Positions 1 to 5,515 are shown, counted from the first letter of the stretch. The stretch: DNA of 5,927 nucleotides from Desulfobulbaceae bacterium (GCA_026986885.1 JALSNT010000604.1:1-5927); one strand, 5' to 3'. Notes: generated by a model from the letters alone, not told the origin. Made by a program: numbers and translations.

Positions 1-68
1 ACTTCCCAATGGCTTGAATATCGGCTTGCTCCGCTCGCCGGAAGTAGGTTTATCGCTTTTCGGGCTCA

Positions 69-124
69 TGAAAGGAGGGAAGACGAACGAGGGCCGGTGG
101 TCCTTCCCGGCCCTCATCCTTTCA
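69..124. repeat. Nested inverted repeat, possible structured RNA or terminator-like hairpin
   Basis: Seen directly: the inner arms GAGGGCCGG (89-97) and CCGGCCCTC (107-115) are perfectly complementary around a 9-nt loop. The outer arms TGAAAGGA (69-76) and TCCTTTCA (117-124) are also perfectly complementary. They are separated from the inner stem by 12 nt on one side and 1 nt on the other. Neither strand has a T-tract straight after the stem, so it is not a textbook intrinsic terminator. It could be part of a structured RNA, an interspersed repeat, or a transcription barrier; the sequence alone does not decide. Confidence 0.55.
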
Positions 125-371
125 CGAACCACTTCCTGCGGCGCTCGGGTCGCTCCTCAGCGTTGCCCTATCCTCCGAGGAAGCTCTGAGAGGGTAACAA
201 AACCGGTCAAAATGTCAAAGAACAAAGGAGGAGATAGCGTGTCATCCCAGAAGGAATCAACCCATGTTTTTTTGCTTAACTTGAAGCAATATTTGTCTTG
301 ACAATGGGGTCCACCTCAGATGTTTCATTTGTATTTGCTTTCTCTAACAAAAAAACAACTCTCCTCATGGC

Positions 372-400
372 TTGTAACGAAATAAGTACTTTGATATAAT
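372..400 (+). promoter_or_regulatory. Candidate sigma70-type promoter pointing into the channel gene (antisense)
   Basis: TTGTAA (372-377) and a perfect TATAAT (395-400) lie 17 nt apart, the optimal spacing for a sigma70 promoter. The predicted start near 407 would transcribe the plus strand, that is, antisense to the 3' end of the channel gene, which stops at 419. The area is AT-rich, so a chance match is quite possible. There is no plus-strand gene for it to serve. Confidence 0.25.
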
Positions 401-418
401 TACTTGTTTATACTGGAA

Positions 419-1525
419 TCAGTTGGCAAACCCTTTGCCAAACCATTTATCGTGGAGCCCCTGGAGACGGCCATCTTCTTTTAACCTTAATATTTCCCGA
501 TTAAACTGTTCGTTCAAAGGACTATTTTCAGGAAGAGCTATACCATAATCCTGTTGGGAAAACGTTGTTGCCAACACCTCTACCCTGCCCCGACCATGGT
601 TTGCTGCGTAATACAACAGAATGGGACGATCATGGACAACAGCGTCAAGATGTCCCTGCTCCAGCCTGTGATAAGCGGTGTCCAATCGGACAAACGAGAG
701 CATAACCGCCCCGGTAGAGGCGACATAATCCTGCGCAGTTGATCCCTCCCGAACACCTATCCTGCGCTCGATCAGATCCCTTGGACCGGTAATACCCGTA
801 CGAATTTCATGGAGAGTAATATCAGAGGCGAGTTTCGCTGTCAGGTAGGCAAAAAAAGGTAGACTTGTGATAATCAGAATAACTCCAAGAAGACGCCCGG
901 CCCGGCTTCTGGCAACTTTGTCACCATAGCCGACAGTGCTGGCAGTGACAATCGCCCAATACATACCATCAAGGACCCCGGGAAGATAACGTTTATCGAA
1001 CGATGGCTGTTTCGTGGCATATTTACGTTCTACAAACCAGATAAGATGACCTACGGCACAGATAAAAATACCCAGCCCGCCCAGAAGCAGAATTTTCTGT
1101 TTAGAGAAAAACGAACGCATAAATACCGAAAATGACCAGGTTCGCCTGCCACCAACCATGATACCCAGTCCGGTATGAAAATAGGAATGGGTGAAATCAA
1201 CTCGCTCTTCCCGTAACAAGGTAATTGATAATGCCCCGAGGCCGGCATCCACACGATCTTCACTGACATCTTCAAGTACACCGGCAATGGTGGCTGAGGA
1301 AACGAACCGATACCTGAGGTTAAGGTCATCCGCCATAATTTTCCATAAATCTATGGAAAACCCCTGTGGTTTTTGCGCGTCCAGCATAACAAAAGGTGGG
1401 GTAGGATAAATACCTATCAACAAGGGCTTTTCCTGTTCCATGGCCCAAGCTGATTTCTTACCTAAAAAAAACACGGCTACCAGAAGAACAAGGCCAATTC
1501 TCTCCCAACGTCTCAACCGGCACAT
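419..1525 (-). CDS. GluR0-type prokaryotic ionotropic glutamate receptor (ligand-gated K+-type channel)
   Basis: A 368-aa membrane protein that joins a periplasmic solute-binding fold (SBP_bac_3 type) to a two-helix pore, the architecture of prokaryotic GluR0. Residues 1-28 form a signal peptide (two Arg, hydrophobic core, AWA cleavage site). Binding lobe 1 spans about 35-125 and has the ALSIT-x2-RE motif whose Arg105 should hold the ligand carboxylate. Then come TM1 (about 144-166), a pore loop with the potassium filter TVGYGD (197-202) and TM2 (about 210-233). Lobe 2 spans about 240-365, with Ser262/Thr263 and Asp299 at positions expected to contact a ligand, suggesting an amino acid. The ATG at 1525 is chosen because AGGTGA (1533-1538) precedes it by 7 nt; an in-frame ATG at 1585 has no such site and overlaps the upstream gene. 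It is last in the operon, 34 nt after the acyltransferase. The channel identity is secure; the ligand is inferred. Confidence 0.9.
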   Translation of the reverse strand: MCRLRRWERIGLVLLVAVFFLGKKSAWAMEQEKPLLIGIYPTPPFVMLDAQKPQGFSIDLWKIMADDLNLRYRFVSSATIAGVLEDVSEDRVDAGLGALSITLLREERVDFTHSYFHTGLGIMVGGRRTWSFSVFMRSFFSKQKILLLGGLGIFICAVGHLIWFVERKYATKQPSFDKRYLPGVLDGMYWAIVTASTVGYGDKVARSRAGRLLGVILIITSLPFFAYLTAKLASDITLHEIRTGITGPRDLIERRIGVREGSTAQDYVASTGAVMLSFVRLDTAYHRLEQGHLDAVVHDRPILLYYAANHGRGRVEVLATTFSQQDYGIALPENSPLNEQFNREILRLKEDGRLQGLHDKWFGKGFAN

Positions 1526-1532
1526 AGGCTCT

Positions 1533-1538
1533 TCACCT
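1533..1538 (-). promoter_or_regulatory. Ribosome-binding site that sets the channel gene start
   Basis: AGGTGA on the minus strand, 7 nt before the ATG at 1525. It favours this start over the longer in-frame ATG at 1585, which lies in the loop of a hairpin and inside the preceding gene. The resulting protein begins with a clean signal peptide. Confidence 0.65.
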
Positions 1539-1559
1539 GACTGGTTGTATATCGGCAAA

Positions 1560-3299
1560 TCATGGTATAGACACCCGGCATGCAAAATTGCCGGCTGTAT
1601 CTATGTAGCGTTTCCGCTTCTTTTTCTTTAATTTTTCCAGATCAACCACGACCAGGCCATCGACACAGTTGCCAAAATCCGGATCAACATTAAAATCAAG
1701 AAAATAAACGCCGCCGGATTTACAGAGCTGGGTGTACTGTTTATACAGGGTGGGAACAGCGGTACCCATGTTGGCAAGCAACAGCTTGAGCTTCTTGAAG
1801 TCATGCCTGTAATCATTACCGGTAAACTCGCGTGCCAACTCCTCTCGAGATGCGGAAAACCGGTACGGATTTTTTGAACAGGAACACGCCGTTTCCGGGG
1901 AGAAATAGAGCTGATAAAAATAAATCAGCAATTCCCGGGCAGCAGCAGGCATGGCATTACTGATGGAGACCGGGCCGAACAGATAACGATATTGCGGATG
2001 CCTTGCGAGATAGGCGCCTATACCGTACCAGAGATAATCCAGACTGCGTTTGCCCCAGTAGCGCTTCTGAACAAAACTGCGCCCCAGCTCCAGCCCCTGC
2101 CCCAGGAAGCTGTGCGTCTCAGGATCAAAAGAAAACAGGCTGTTGGTGTACAGGCCGCCCAGACCATGTCGCTTCATAATCGCTGCAGCATCGGCAAAAC
2201 GATAGGCTCCCACAATTTCAAGGTCTTCTTCATCCCATAAAATAAGGTGATTATAATAGCGGTCAAAACGGTCGACATCCCTTCTTGAACCTGACCCTTC
2301 CCCTACCATGCGAAAAGTAATTTCCCGCAGTCGTCCGATCTCACGGATAACCGGGGAGGTATCGGCGGAGTTATAGAGAAAAATTTTTTTATCGTCCGGT
2401 GTGCTGCCAAGCATTTCGGCACGCTGCAATTCTTTTTTCAAATCACTGCGGCGCTCGGGGCGGGCAATGCCGCTTTCCGTGCGCAACACGGGTGAGCGTC
2501 CTTTACCGATGCGATAAACATGTTTTTTAAACAGTTTCACCTTGTCCGGTGGTGAAAGTTGCAGGCTCCGGTAACTCTCATGGGGAATGATTTTGCCGAC
2601 GGTAAAGGCAATCTGGTGTTGCCGCTGCCTGAACATCTCGCCGATAAGCATGGCTGTGGACAGGGGACGACACAGCAGGGATGCCGTATAAAATCCCGAT
2701 GAATTTCTACCCTTGATATGCACCGGCAGGATCGGCGCCTTTGCCCTGGCCGCAATGGAGAGAAAACCTTTTTGCCAGACACCGTCCCGAATGCCTTTCG
2801 GACCCAGCCGGGAGACCTCGCCGGCGGGAAACACGATCACCGCCTCCTCATTATGCAGGGAACGGACGATTTCCTGCAGCGCTTCCCGGCCGGTTCGCCC
2901 CCCCATATTATTCACCGGCAGCAGACAGGGACGTAACGGTTCCACAAACATGAGCAGGTCATTGGCAATGATGCGGACATCCGACCGCACGCCATGGATC
3001 AGTTTCAACAGGGCCAGCCCGTCCAGGCTGCCGATGGGGTGATTGGCAACTATCATCACCCGCCCTGATGCCGGTATATTTTCAAGCGAGCTGTTGGAAA
3101 CCGTGTAGGAAAAGCTGAAATGTTCAAGAATCTGCTCAACAAAATCAATGGACTGCAGATGGGGATAGCGGCGGGCAAAAGCGGTAAAATCATCTTCGCG
3201 TGCCAGGCGGCGTAACAGCGGCTTGATGGAATACCCGAAAAATGGATTCCTGCTCAGGCGGGGATATTGCTTCGCCAATACCTCATCAACGGTGAACAT
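1560..3299 (-). CDS. OlsF-like bifunctional acyltransferase (PlsC-type LPLAT domain plus GNAT/hemolysin-like domain)
   Basis: A 579-aa protein with two acyltransferase domains. The N-terminal part (about 20-265) is a lysophospholipid acyltransferase-like domain with NHPIGSLDG (86-94), the His87/Asp93 variant of the HX4D site found in the hemolysin/ornithine-lipid branch, and FPAGEVSR (157-164) as the substrate motif. The C-terminal part (about 305-550) is an OlsB/hemolysin-type GNAT N-acyltransferase, with signatures EIGRLREITFR (320-330), VGEGSG (332-337), HLILWD (351-356) and EIVGAYR (361-367). The same order occurs in OlsF, where the C-terminal domain N-acylates ornithine with a 3-hydroxy fatty acid and the N-terminal domain adds the second acyl chain. 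It likely acts at the inner face of the cytoplasmic membrane. The ATG at 3299 has GGAGG 8 nt upstream; 12 further in-frame codons upstream lack this. It overlaps the preceding gene by 14 nt, suggesting coupled translation. The lysine-rich tail (556-579) runs past the conserved domain and is partly hairpin-encoded. The ornithine substrate is inferred. Confidence 0.85.
   Translation of the reverse strand: MFTVDEVLAKQYPRLSRNPFFGYSIKPLLRRLAREDDFTAFARRYPHLQSIDFVEQILEHFSFSYTVSNSSLENIPASGRVMIVANHPIGSLDGLALLKLIHGVRSDVRIIANDLLMFVEPLRPCLLPVNNMGGRTGREALQEIVRSLHNEEAVIVFPAGEVSRLGPKGIRDGVWQKGFLSIAARAKAPILPVHIKGRNSSGFYTASLLCRPLSTAMLIGEMFRQRQHQIAFTVGKIIPHESYRSLQLSPPDKVKLFKKHVYRIGKGRSPVLRTESGIARPERRSDLKKELQRAEMLGSTPDDKKIFLYNSADTSPVIREIGRLREITFRMVGEGSGSRRDVDRFDRYYNHLILWDEEDLEIVGAYRFADAAAIMKRHGLGGLYTNSLFSFDPETHSFLGQGLELGRSFVQKRYWGKRSLDYLWYGIGAYLARHPQYRYLFGPVSISNAMPAAARELLIYFYQLYFSPETACSCSKNPYRFSASREELAREFTGNDYRHDFKKLKLLLANMGTAVPTLYKQYTQLCKSGGVYFLDFNVDPDFGNCVDGLVVVDLEKLKKKKRKRYIDTAGNFACRVSIP
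1567..1604 (-). repeat. Long hairpin at the acyltransferase/channel gene junction
   Basis: On the minus-strand RNA the outer arms ATAGATAC and GTGTCTAT pair over 8 bp (one G-T wobble). A 2-nt AG bulge follows, then the inner arms CCGGCA and TGCCGG pair over 6 bp around an 8-nt loop. The structure spans the final codons of the OlsF-like gene and ends about 30 nt before the channel gene's ribosome-binding site. No T-run follows, so it is not a standard terminator. It may tune expression within the operon by attenuation, RNase processing or 3'-end protection of the upstream message. Its effect is inferred. Confidence 0.5.
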
Positions 3300-4050
3300 T
3301 TTTCTTTCCTCCCTGTATGCGTTTATAGAGTACAATTTTTTTCAGCCATGCCCGGGCACTGCCGTCCGCCAGGTCGCTGGTATCCACCTCAATGCCGATA
3401 CCGGTGAGCGGCGGTACCACATCGGTGGCAAACCATTTTCTATAGGCGGCGGCAATATTAACGGTGCTGGTGCTTAACAAATTTGCACCCGCATCATCAC
3501 AACAGTAATAGCGGCCGGTTTGCCGATAACTTTTACCTATAAAGGGTATGGATCGGCCACCGTCTTTACAGAGAAACAAGCCGATGAAAAAAGGGCTGTC
3601 AGGCAGGTAAAAATGATCGGCAGCAACTTTGGGGCCAAAGAACAGGGTTACCATTAAAGGCTCCCTGTGAACACCTCGCCGCCAGTCGGCGCCTTGGGGA
3701 TAACGGGTAACCCCCCATTGTACTTCGACCCTGCCGACATCATAAAGATCAAGAACCCTGCGTACGGCAAGCCCGAATGCCGATTGGTTAACGGAAATCA
3801 GCAATCCTCGGTCCTTTGACCCGGCAAGCCGGATAAAGCGATCGTTTGCCATATCTTTCTTGAGGATAAAACCATGCCTTTTCAGCCATTGCCGGGCATC
3901 CGGCCCGGTGGTGGTGAAATCCAACGACAGAAGAACGGTTTCATTGCCGGCCGGGTACCCGGCAAAGGCAAAGGTGACGGAAAGAAGAGGATAAAGAAAC
4001 AGGACAAAGAGGAAACAGCGGAATTTTCTTCTGTCAGGTAGCAGCAACAT
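3286..4050 (-). CDS. Exported DUF3047-like protein of unknown function
   Basis: A 254-aa protein with a clear Sec signal peptide: basic residues at 7-11 (RRKFR), a hydrophobic stretch at 12-29 and an AFA cleavage site before Gly31. There is no lipobox, so it should be a soluble periplasmic protein. The mature part looks like a beta-rich domain. The LYDVGRVEVQWGV segment (102-114) followed by YPQGADW (117-123), and later VPPLTGIGIEVDTS (212-225), resemble DUF3047 (PF11249) proteins as I remember them; the match is by eye. Cysteines are at 12 (signal peptide), 161, 183 and 184, the last two adjacent. The start at 4050 has a short-spaced AGGA (4053-4056). A GTG at 4089 in the same frame lacks a ribosome-binding site and would place extra residues before the signal peptide. 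It lies 47 nt after the phosphodiesterase gene and overlaps the OlsF-like gene by 14 nt. No activity can be assigned. Confidence 0.7.
   Translation of the reverse strand: MLLLPDRRKFRCFLFVLFLYPLLSVTFAFAGYPAGNETVLLSLDFTTTGPDARQWLKRHGFILKKDMANDRFIRLAGSKDRGLLISVNQSAFGLAVRRVLDLYDVGRVEVQWGVTRYPQGADWRRGVHREPLMVTLFFGPKVAADHFYLPDSPFFIGLFLCKDGGRSIPFIGKSYRQTGRYYCCDDAGANLLSTSTVNIAAAYRKWFATDVVPPLTGIGIEVDTSDLADGSARAWLKKIVLYKRIQGGKKNVHR
3308..3314 (-). promoter_or_regulatory. Strong ribosome-binding site for the OlsF-like gene, inside the preceding gene
   Basis: AGGGAGG on the minus strand lies 8 nt before the ATG at 3299. It sits within the last codons of the DUF3047-like gene, which stops at 3286. This fixes the acyltransferase start and makes translational coupling between the two genes likely. 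Confidence 0.75.
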
Positions 4051-4097
4051 TTTCCTGATTGCCGGCGCGAACACTATTTGCAATCCCACACAAAAAT

Positions 4098-4988
4098 CTA
4101 AAAAGCCGGAACCAGCTCACCCTTTTTGGCCCTCCGCCATGGCTGGGCAAAAGAGGCATAATGACGGACCTGACAGGTATCTTCCCGCAATATCCGCTCA
4201 ATCTCAAGATCCAGGGCCACTCCGTAGTGGTCGGAAGGAAATATCCCATTGGCGTCCTGCCTGTTAAGAATCAGTCGGCTGTTTTTCATTGCAAGCCTGG
4301 CCACGGGATTTTTCTTTTTTTCCAGAACGAAAATATGATCTACCCGTTTCCTGTTTTCCGTGGGACCGGTGACCATGGTCGATGTTTCGGGATCGCCGCC
4401 GCCCGCAGAGAACCCGTCGTAAACCAGGTAACCGGCATGCTTACGCAACACCTTTAAATCGTCCGCTTCCGGGGCGGCATTAAAATCACCACAAATAATA
4501 ACGGCTGCATACGGCCTTTCCATGCTTGCATGCGAGAGAACCTCCCGCATCTGCTTCCGACGCAGTGTCCGGCCGTTTTGCAAATGGGACAGATGGACAT
4601 TGATCACCAGAATGGTATTGCCGTTTTTCCTGATAACGGCAAACTGGGCCACACGTCCCCGGTCTTTTTTGCTTTCCGGCAGAGAAAAACTGCCGCTGTA
4701 CAGCATCCAGGTATCGGCTCCGGTAAGGATAGCCATACCGGATATGCATTCAATATGTTTGCCCTGAAACAATCTTTTTTTCCTCCGAGCCGCTGAAAAA
4801 GAACAGGTCATACCGAGATCCTTCGCCAGTACAGCGGCGGTATTATACCTGTCGTCATCCGTGGCAAAGGCCTCCTGACAACAGAGGATGTCAACTTTTT
4901 CCTCCTGCAGTCCCCCTGCAAGCAGCGACAGGCGCCGCTGGTAATCACCTTCGCCTTTCCAGGTATTAATTGTTGCTATCCGTATCAT
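4098..4988 (-). CDS. Endonuclease/exonuclease/phosphatase (EEP) family phosphodiesterase
   Basis: A 296-aa metal-dependent phosphodiesterase of the EEP superfamily (DNase I, exonuclease III, inositol-phosphatase and sphingomyelinase relatives). The usual active-site set is visible in order: Asn8 (TINTW), Glu39 (CQEA), His132 (INVHLSH), Asp168/Asn170 (GDFNAAP), Asp217/His218 (RVDHIFV) and the terminal Ser252-Asp253-His254 (SDHYGV). It is therefore expected to be active with Mg2+. There is no signal peptide, so it should be cytoplasmic. The substrate cannot be read from the sequence: nucleic acid, a phospholipid headgroup or a small phosphodiester are all possible. AAGGAG lies 9 nt upstream of the ATG at 4988. 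The ATG overlaps the stop of the preceding small gene (ATGA), a typical sign of coupled translation. It is followed 47 nt later by the exported DUF3047-like protein. Confidence 0.9.
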   Translation of the reverse strand: MIRIATINTWKGEGDYQRRLSLLAGGLQEEKVDILCCQEAFATDDDRYNTAAVLAKDLGMTCSFSAARRKKRLFQGKHIECISGMAILTGADTWMLYSGSFSLPESKKDRGRVAQFAVIRKNGNTILVINVHLSHLQNGRTLRRKQMREVLSHASMERPYAAVIICGDFNAAPEADDLKVLRKHAGYLVYDGFSAGGGDPETSTMVTGPTENRKRVDHIFVLEKKKNPVARLAMKNSRLILNRQDANGIFPSDHYGVALDLEIERILREDTCQVRHYASFAQPWRRAKKGELVPAF

Positions 4989-5338
4989 TGATTATTTCTC
5001 CTTAAATTGTAATTGCCGGACTGAATGGATTCCTTTTTTGCCGGGATTTTATCACGGCCGGATCTCATGGGGACAAAATCATCCGCCATGGCAGTGTCCC
5101 GTAGATAGTGCTCAACTCCACTCTCCTTTGACGTGCTTCCCTTCTCAGGATGTCCGGCAGACCACAAGCCAAGCCCACACCAGAAAAAAAGGAGAATACA
5201 GGAAAGAAGCAGGACAGGTGAAACAGGCGGATTATTTTTCCTCCCGGCCTGATTACGGCAAAGAAAATATCCGGGCAGAAACCTGTCGACATCGGTATGC
5301 AGGCCGTTTAAGGTACTGCCTTGTATTTTTTCAGCCAT
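4985..5338 (-). CDS. Small single-TM membrane protein of unknown function
   Basis: A 117-aa frame that I do not recognise. The first ~40 residues are polar with several basic residues. One strongly hydrophobic segment (about 42-64, rich in Leu, Val and Phe) could span the membrane. The rest (about 65-117) is polar and charged. The net positive charge before the segment and the lack of a signal-type cleavage site suggest an N-in membrane protein with a C-terminal periplasmic tail; this is inference. The ATG at 5338 has GGA 7 nt upstream. A TTG at 5350 in frame is possible but less likely. Its stop overlaps the next gene's ATG (ATGA), and codon choice looks ordinary; these are the main reasons to call it real. 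A minus-strand frame at 5065-5292 overlaps it in another phase and is less likely. Confidence 0.55.
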   Translation of the reverse strand: MAEKIQGSTLNGLHTDVDRFLPGYFLCRNQAGRKNNPPVSPVLLLSCILLFFWCGLGLWSAGHPEKGSTSKESGVEHYLRDTAMADDFVPMRSGRDKIPAKKESIQSGNYNLRRNNQ

Positions 5339-5376
5339 TTTTTTATCCAAGGTGGGCTCAATGCCCGCAACCCAAT

Positions 5377-5394
5377 AAATCGGTTAAAATCGGT
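5377..5394. promoter_or_regulatory. Tandem 8-bp direct repeat upstream of the operon, operator-like
   Basis: AAATCGGT occurs at 5377-5384 and again at 5387-5394, so the repeat period is 10 bp, close to one helical turn. On the minus strand it reads ACCGATTT, 2 nt, ACCGATTT. It lies 39-56 nt before the ATG at 5338, with a palindrome GGTCGACC overlapping its upstream end (5392-5399). The layout suits a tandem-binding regulator such as an OmpR/PhoB-type protein, but no consensus is matched. I could not identify a convincing -35/-10 pair around it. Confidence 0.3.
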
Positions 5395-5412
5395 CGACCT
5401 GGTTGAGCTCCG

Positions 5413-5454
5413 CGAAAGCAGACAAAAATAGTGACTGCTATTTGTCCGCTTTCG
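5413..5454. repeat. Large hairpin in the intergenic region upstream of the operon
   Basis: Seen directly: the arms CGAAAGCAGACAAAAATAG (5413-5431) and CTATTTGTCCGCTTTCG (5438-5454) pair over almost their whole length, with one mismatch and a 2-nt bulge. The loop is 6 nt. No T-tract follows the stem on the minus strand, so it is not an ordinary terminator for the phosphatase-like gene. It is part of a two-copy degenerate tandem module (5416-5493). Confidence 0.65.
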
Positions 5455-5493
5455 TTCCACTCAAGCAGACCTACAATGTTGTCCTCGTTCCAC
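5416..5493. repeat. Two-copy degenerate tandem module
   Basis: Three blocks recur in the same order: AAGCAGAC, TTGTCC and TCGTTCCAC. In copy 1 they lie at 5416-5423, 5442-5447 and 5452-5460. In copy 2 they lie at 5463-5470, 5479-5484 and 5485-5493. The inter-block spacers differ, so this is an old duplication or two related elements rather than a simple repeat. Copy 1 forms the big hairpin; copy 2 leads straight into the next hairpin. Confidence 0.45.
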
Positions 5494-5515
5494 CACGCCC
5501 ATGGTGTGGTGGAAC
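5487..5515. repeat. Perfect 10-bp hairpin downstream of the phosphatase-like gene
   Basis: GTTCCACCAC (5487-5496) and GTGGTGGAAC (5506-5515) are perfectly complementary around a 9-nt loop. It stands 66 nt past the stop codon of the phosphatase-like gene at 5581. Neither strand carries a T-run after it. It could be a non-canonical terminator, a 3'-end stabiliser, or part of the neighbouring repeat module. Confidence 0.6.

Larger units (their letters stand above)
1..418. other. Non-coding region downstream of the channel gene, structured and GC-rich at its left end
   Basis: No convincing gene is seen in these 418 bases. The left half (about 1-200) is GC-rich and full of inverted repeats, including a nested pair at 69-124 and a near-perfect short palindrome (TCCTCCGAGGA) at 170-180. 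The right half (about 245-418) is clearly AT-rich, so the composition shifts within the gap. A good plus-strand Shine-Dalgarno (AGGAGG at 227-232) stands 6-7 nt before a GTG at 239, but the frame stops after 20 codons, so at most it is a leader peptide or the start of a lost gene. A 95-codon plus-strand frame (14-301) contains that short frame but does not resemble a protein. I see no hairpin followed by a T-tract that would serve as a clear terminator for the minus-strand channel gene. Confidence 0.6.

Noticed and set aside
272..289. Terminator formed by TTGCTT/AAGCAA
   Set aside because: The stem is only 6 AT-rich base pairs; on the minus strand the following run is A, not T, and on the plus strand the T-run precedes the stem.
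14..301. 95-codon plus-strand open frame at the left edge
   Set aside because: Composition is not protein-like, it runs through strong inverted repeats, and no ribosome-binding site precedes its start; only the final 20 codons have one.
1051..1329. Minus-strand frame overlapping the channel gene in another phase
   Set aside because: It lies wholly inside the confidently identified channel gene and shows no recognisable motif.
2446..2459. 14-base match CTGCGGCGCTCGGG shared with positions 136-149
   Set aside because: One short GC-rich match in about 6 kb is within chance expectation, and one copy is inside a coding domain.
2713..3042. Plus-strand frames opposite the acyltransferase N-terminal domain
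   Set aside because: They are antisense shadows of a conserved domain; the minus-strand frame carries the catalytic motifs.
3945..3964. Perfect palindrome CCGGGTACCCGG with flanking TGCCGG/CCGGCA arms
   Set aside because: It lies in the coding region for the signal-peptide junction of the DUF3047-like protein and is explained by Gly/Pro/Ala codons; no regulatory context.
5038..5406. 122-codon plus-strand frame opposite the small membrane protein
   Set aside because: No ribosome-binding site or recognisable feature; the minus-strand frame has a TM segment and an ATGA overlap with a real gene.
5487..5515. Integron attC site
   Set aside because: The ends GTTCCAC/GTGGAAC do not fit the GTTRRRY core, the stem is perfect rather than bulged, and there is no cassette structure.
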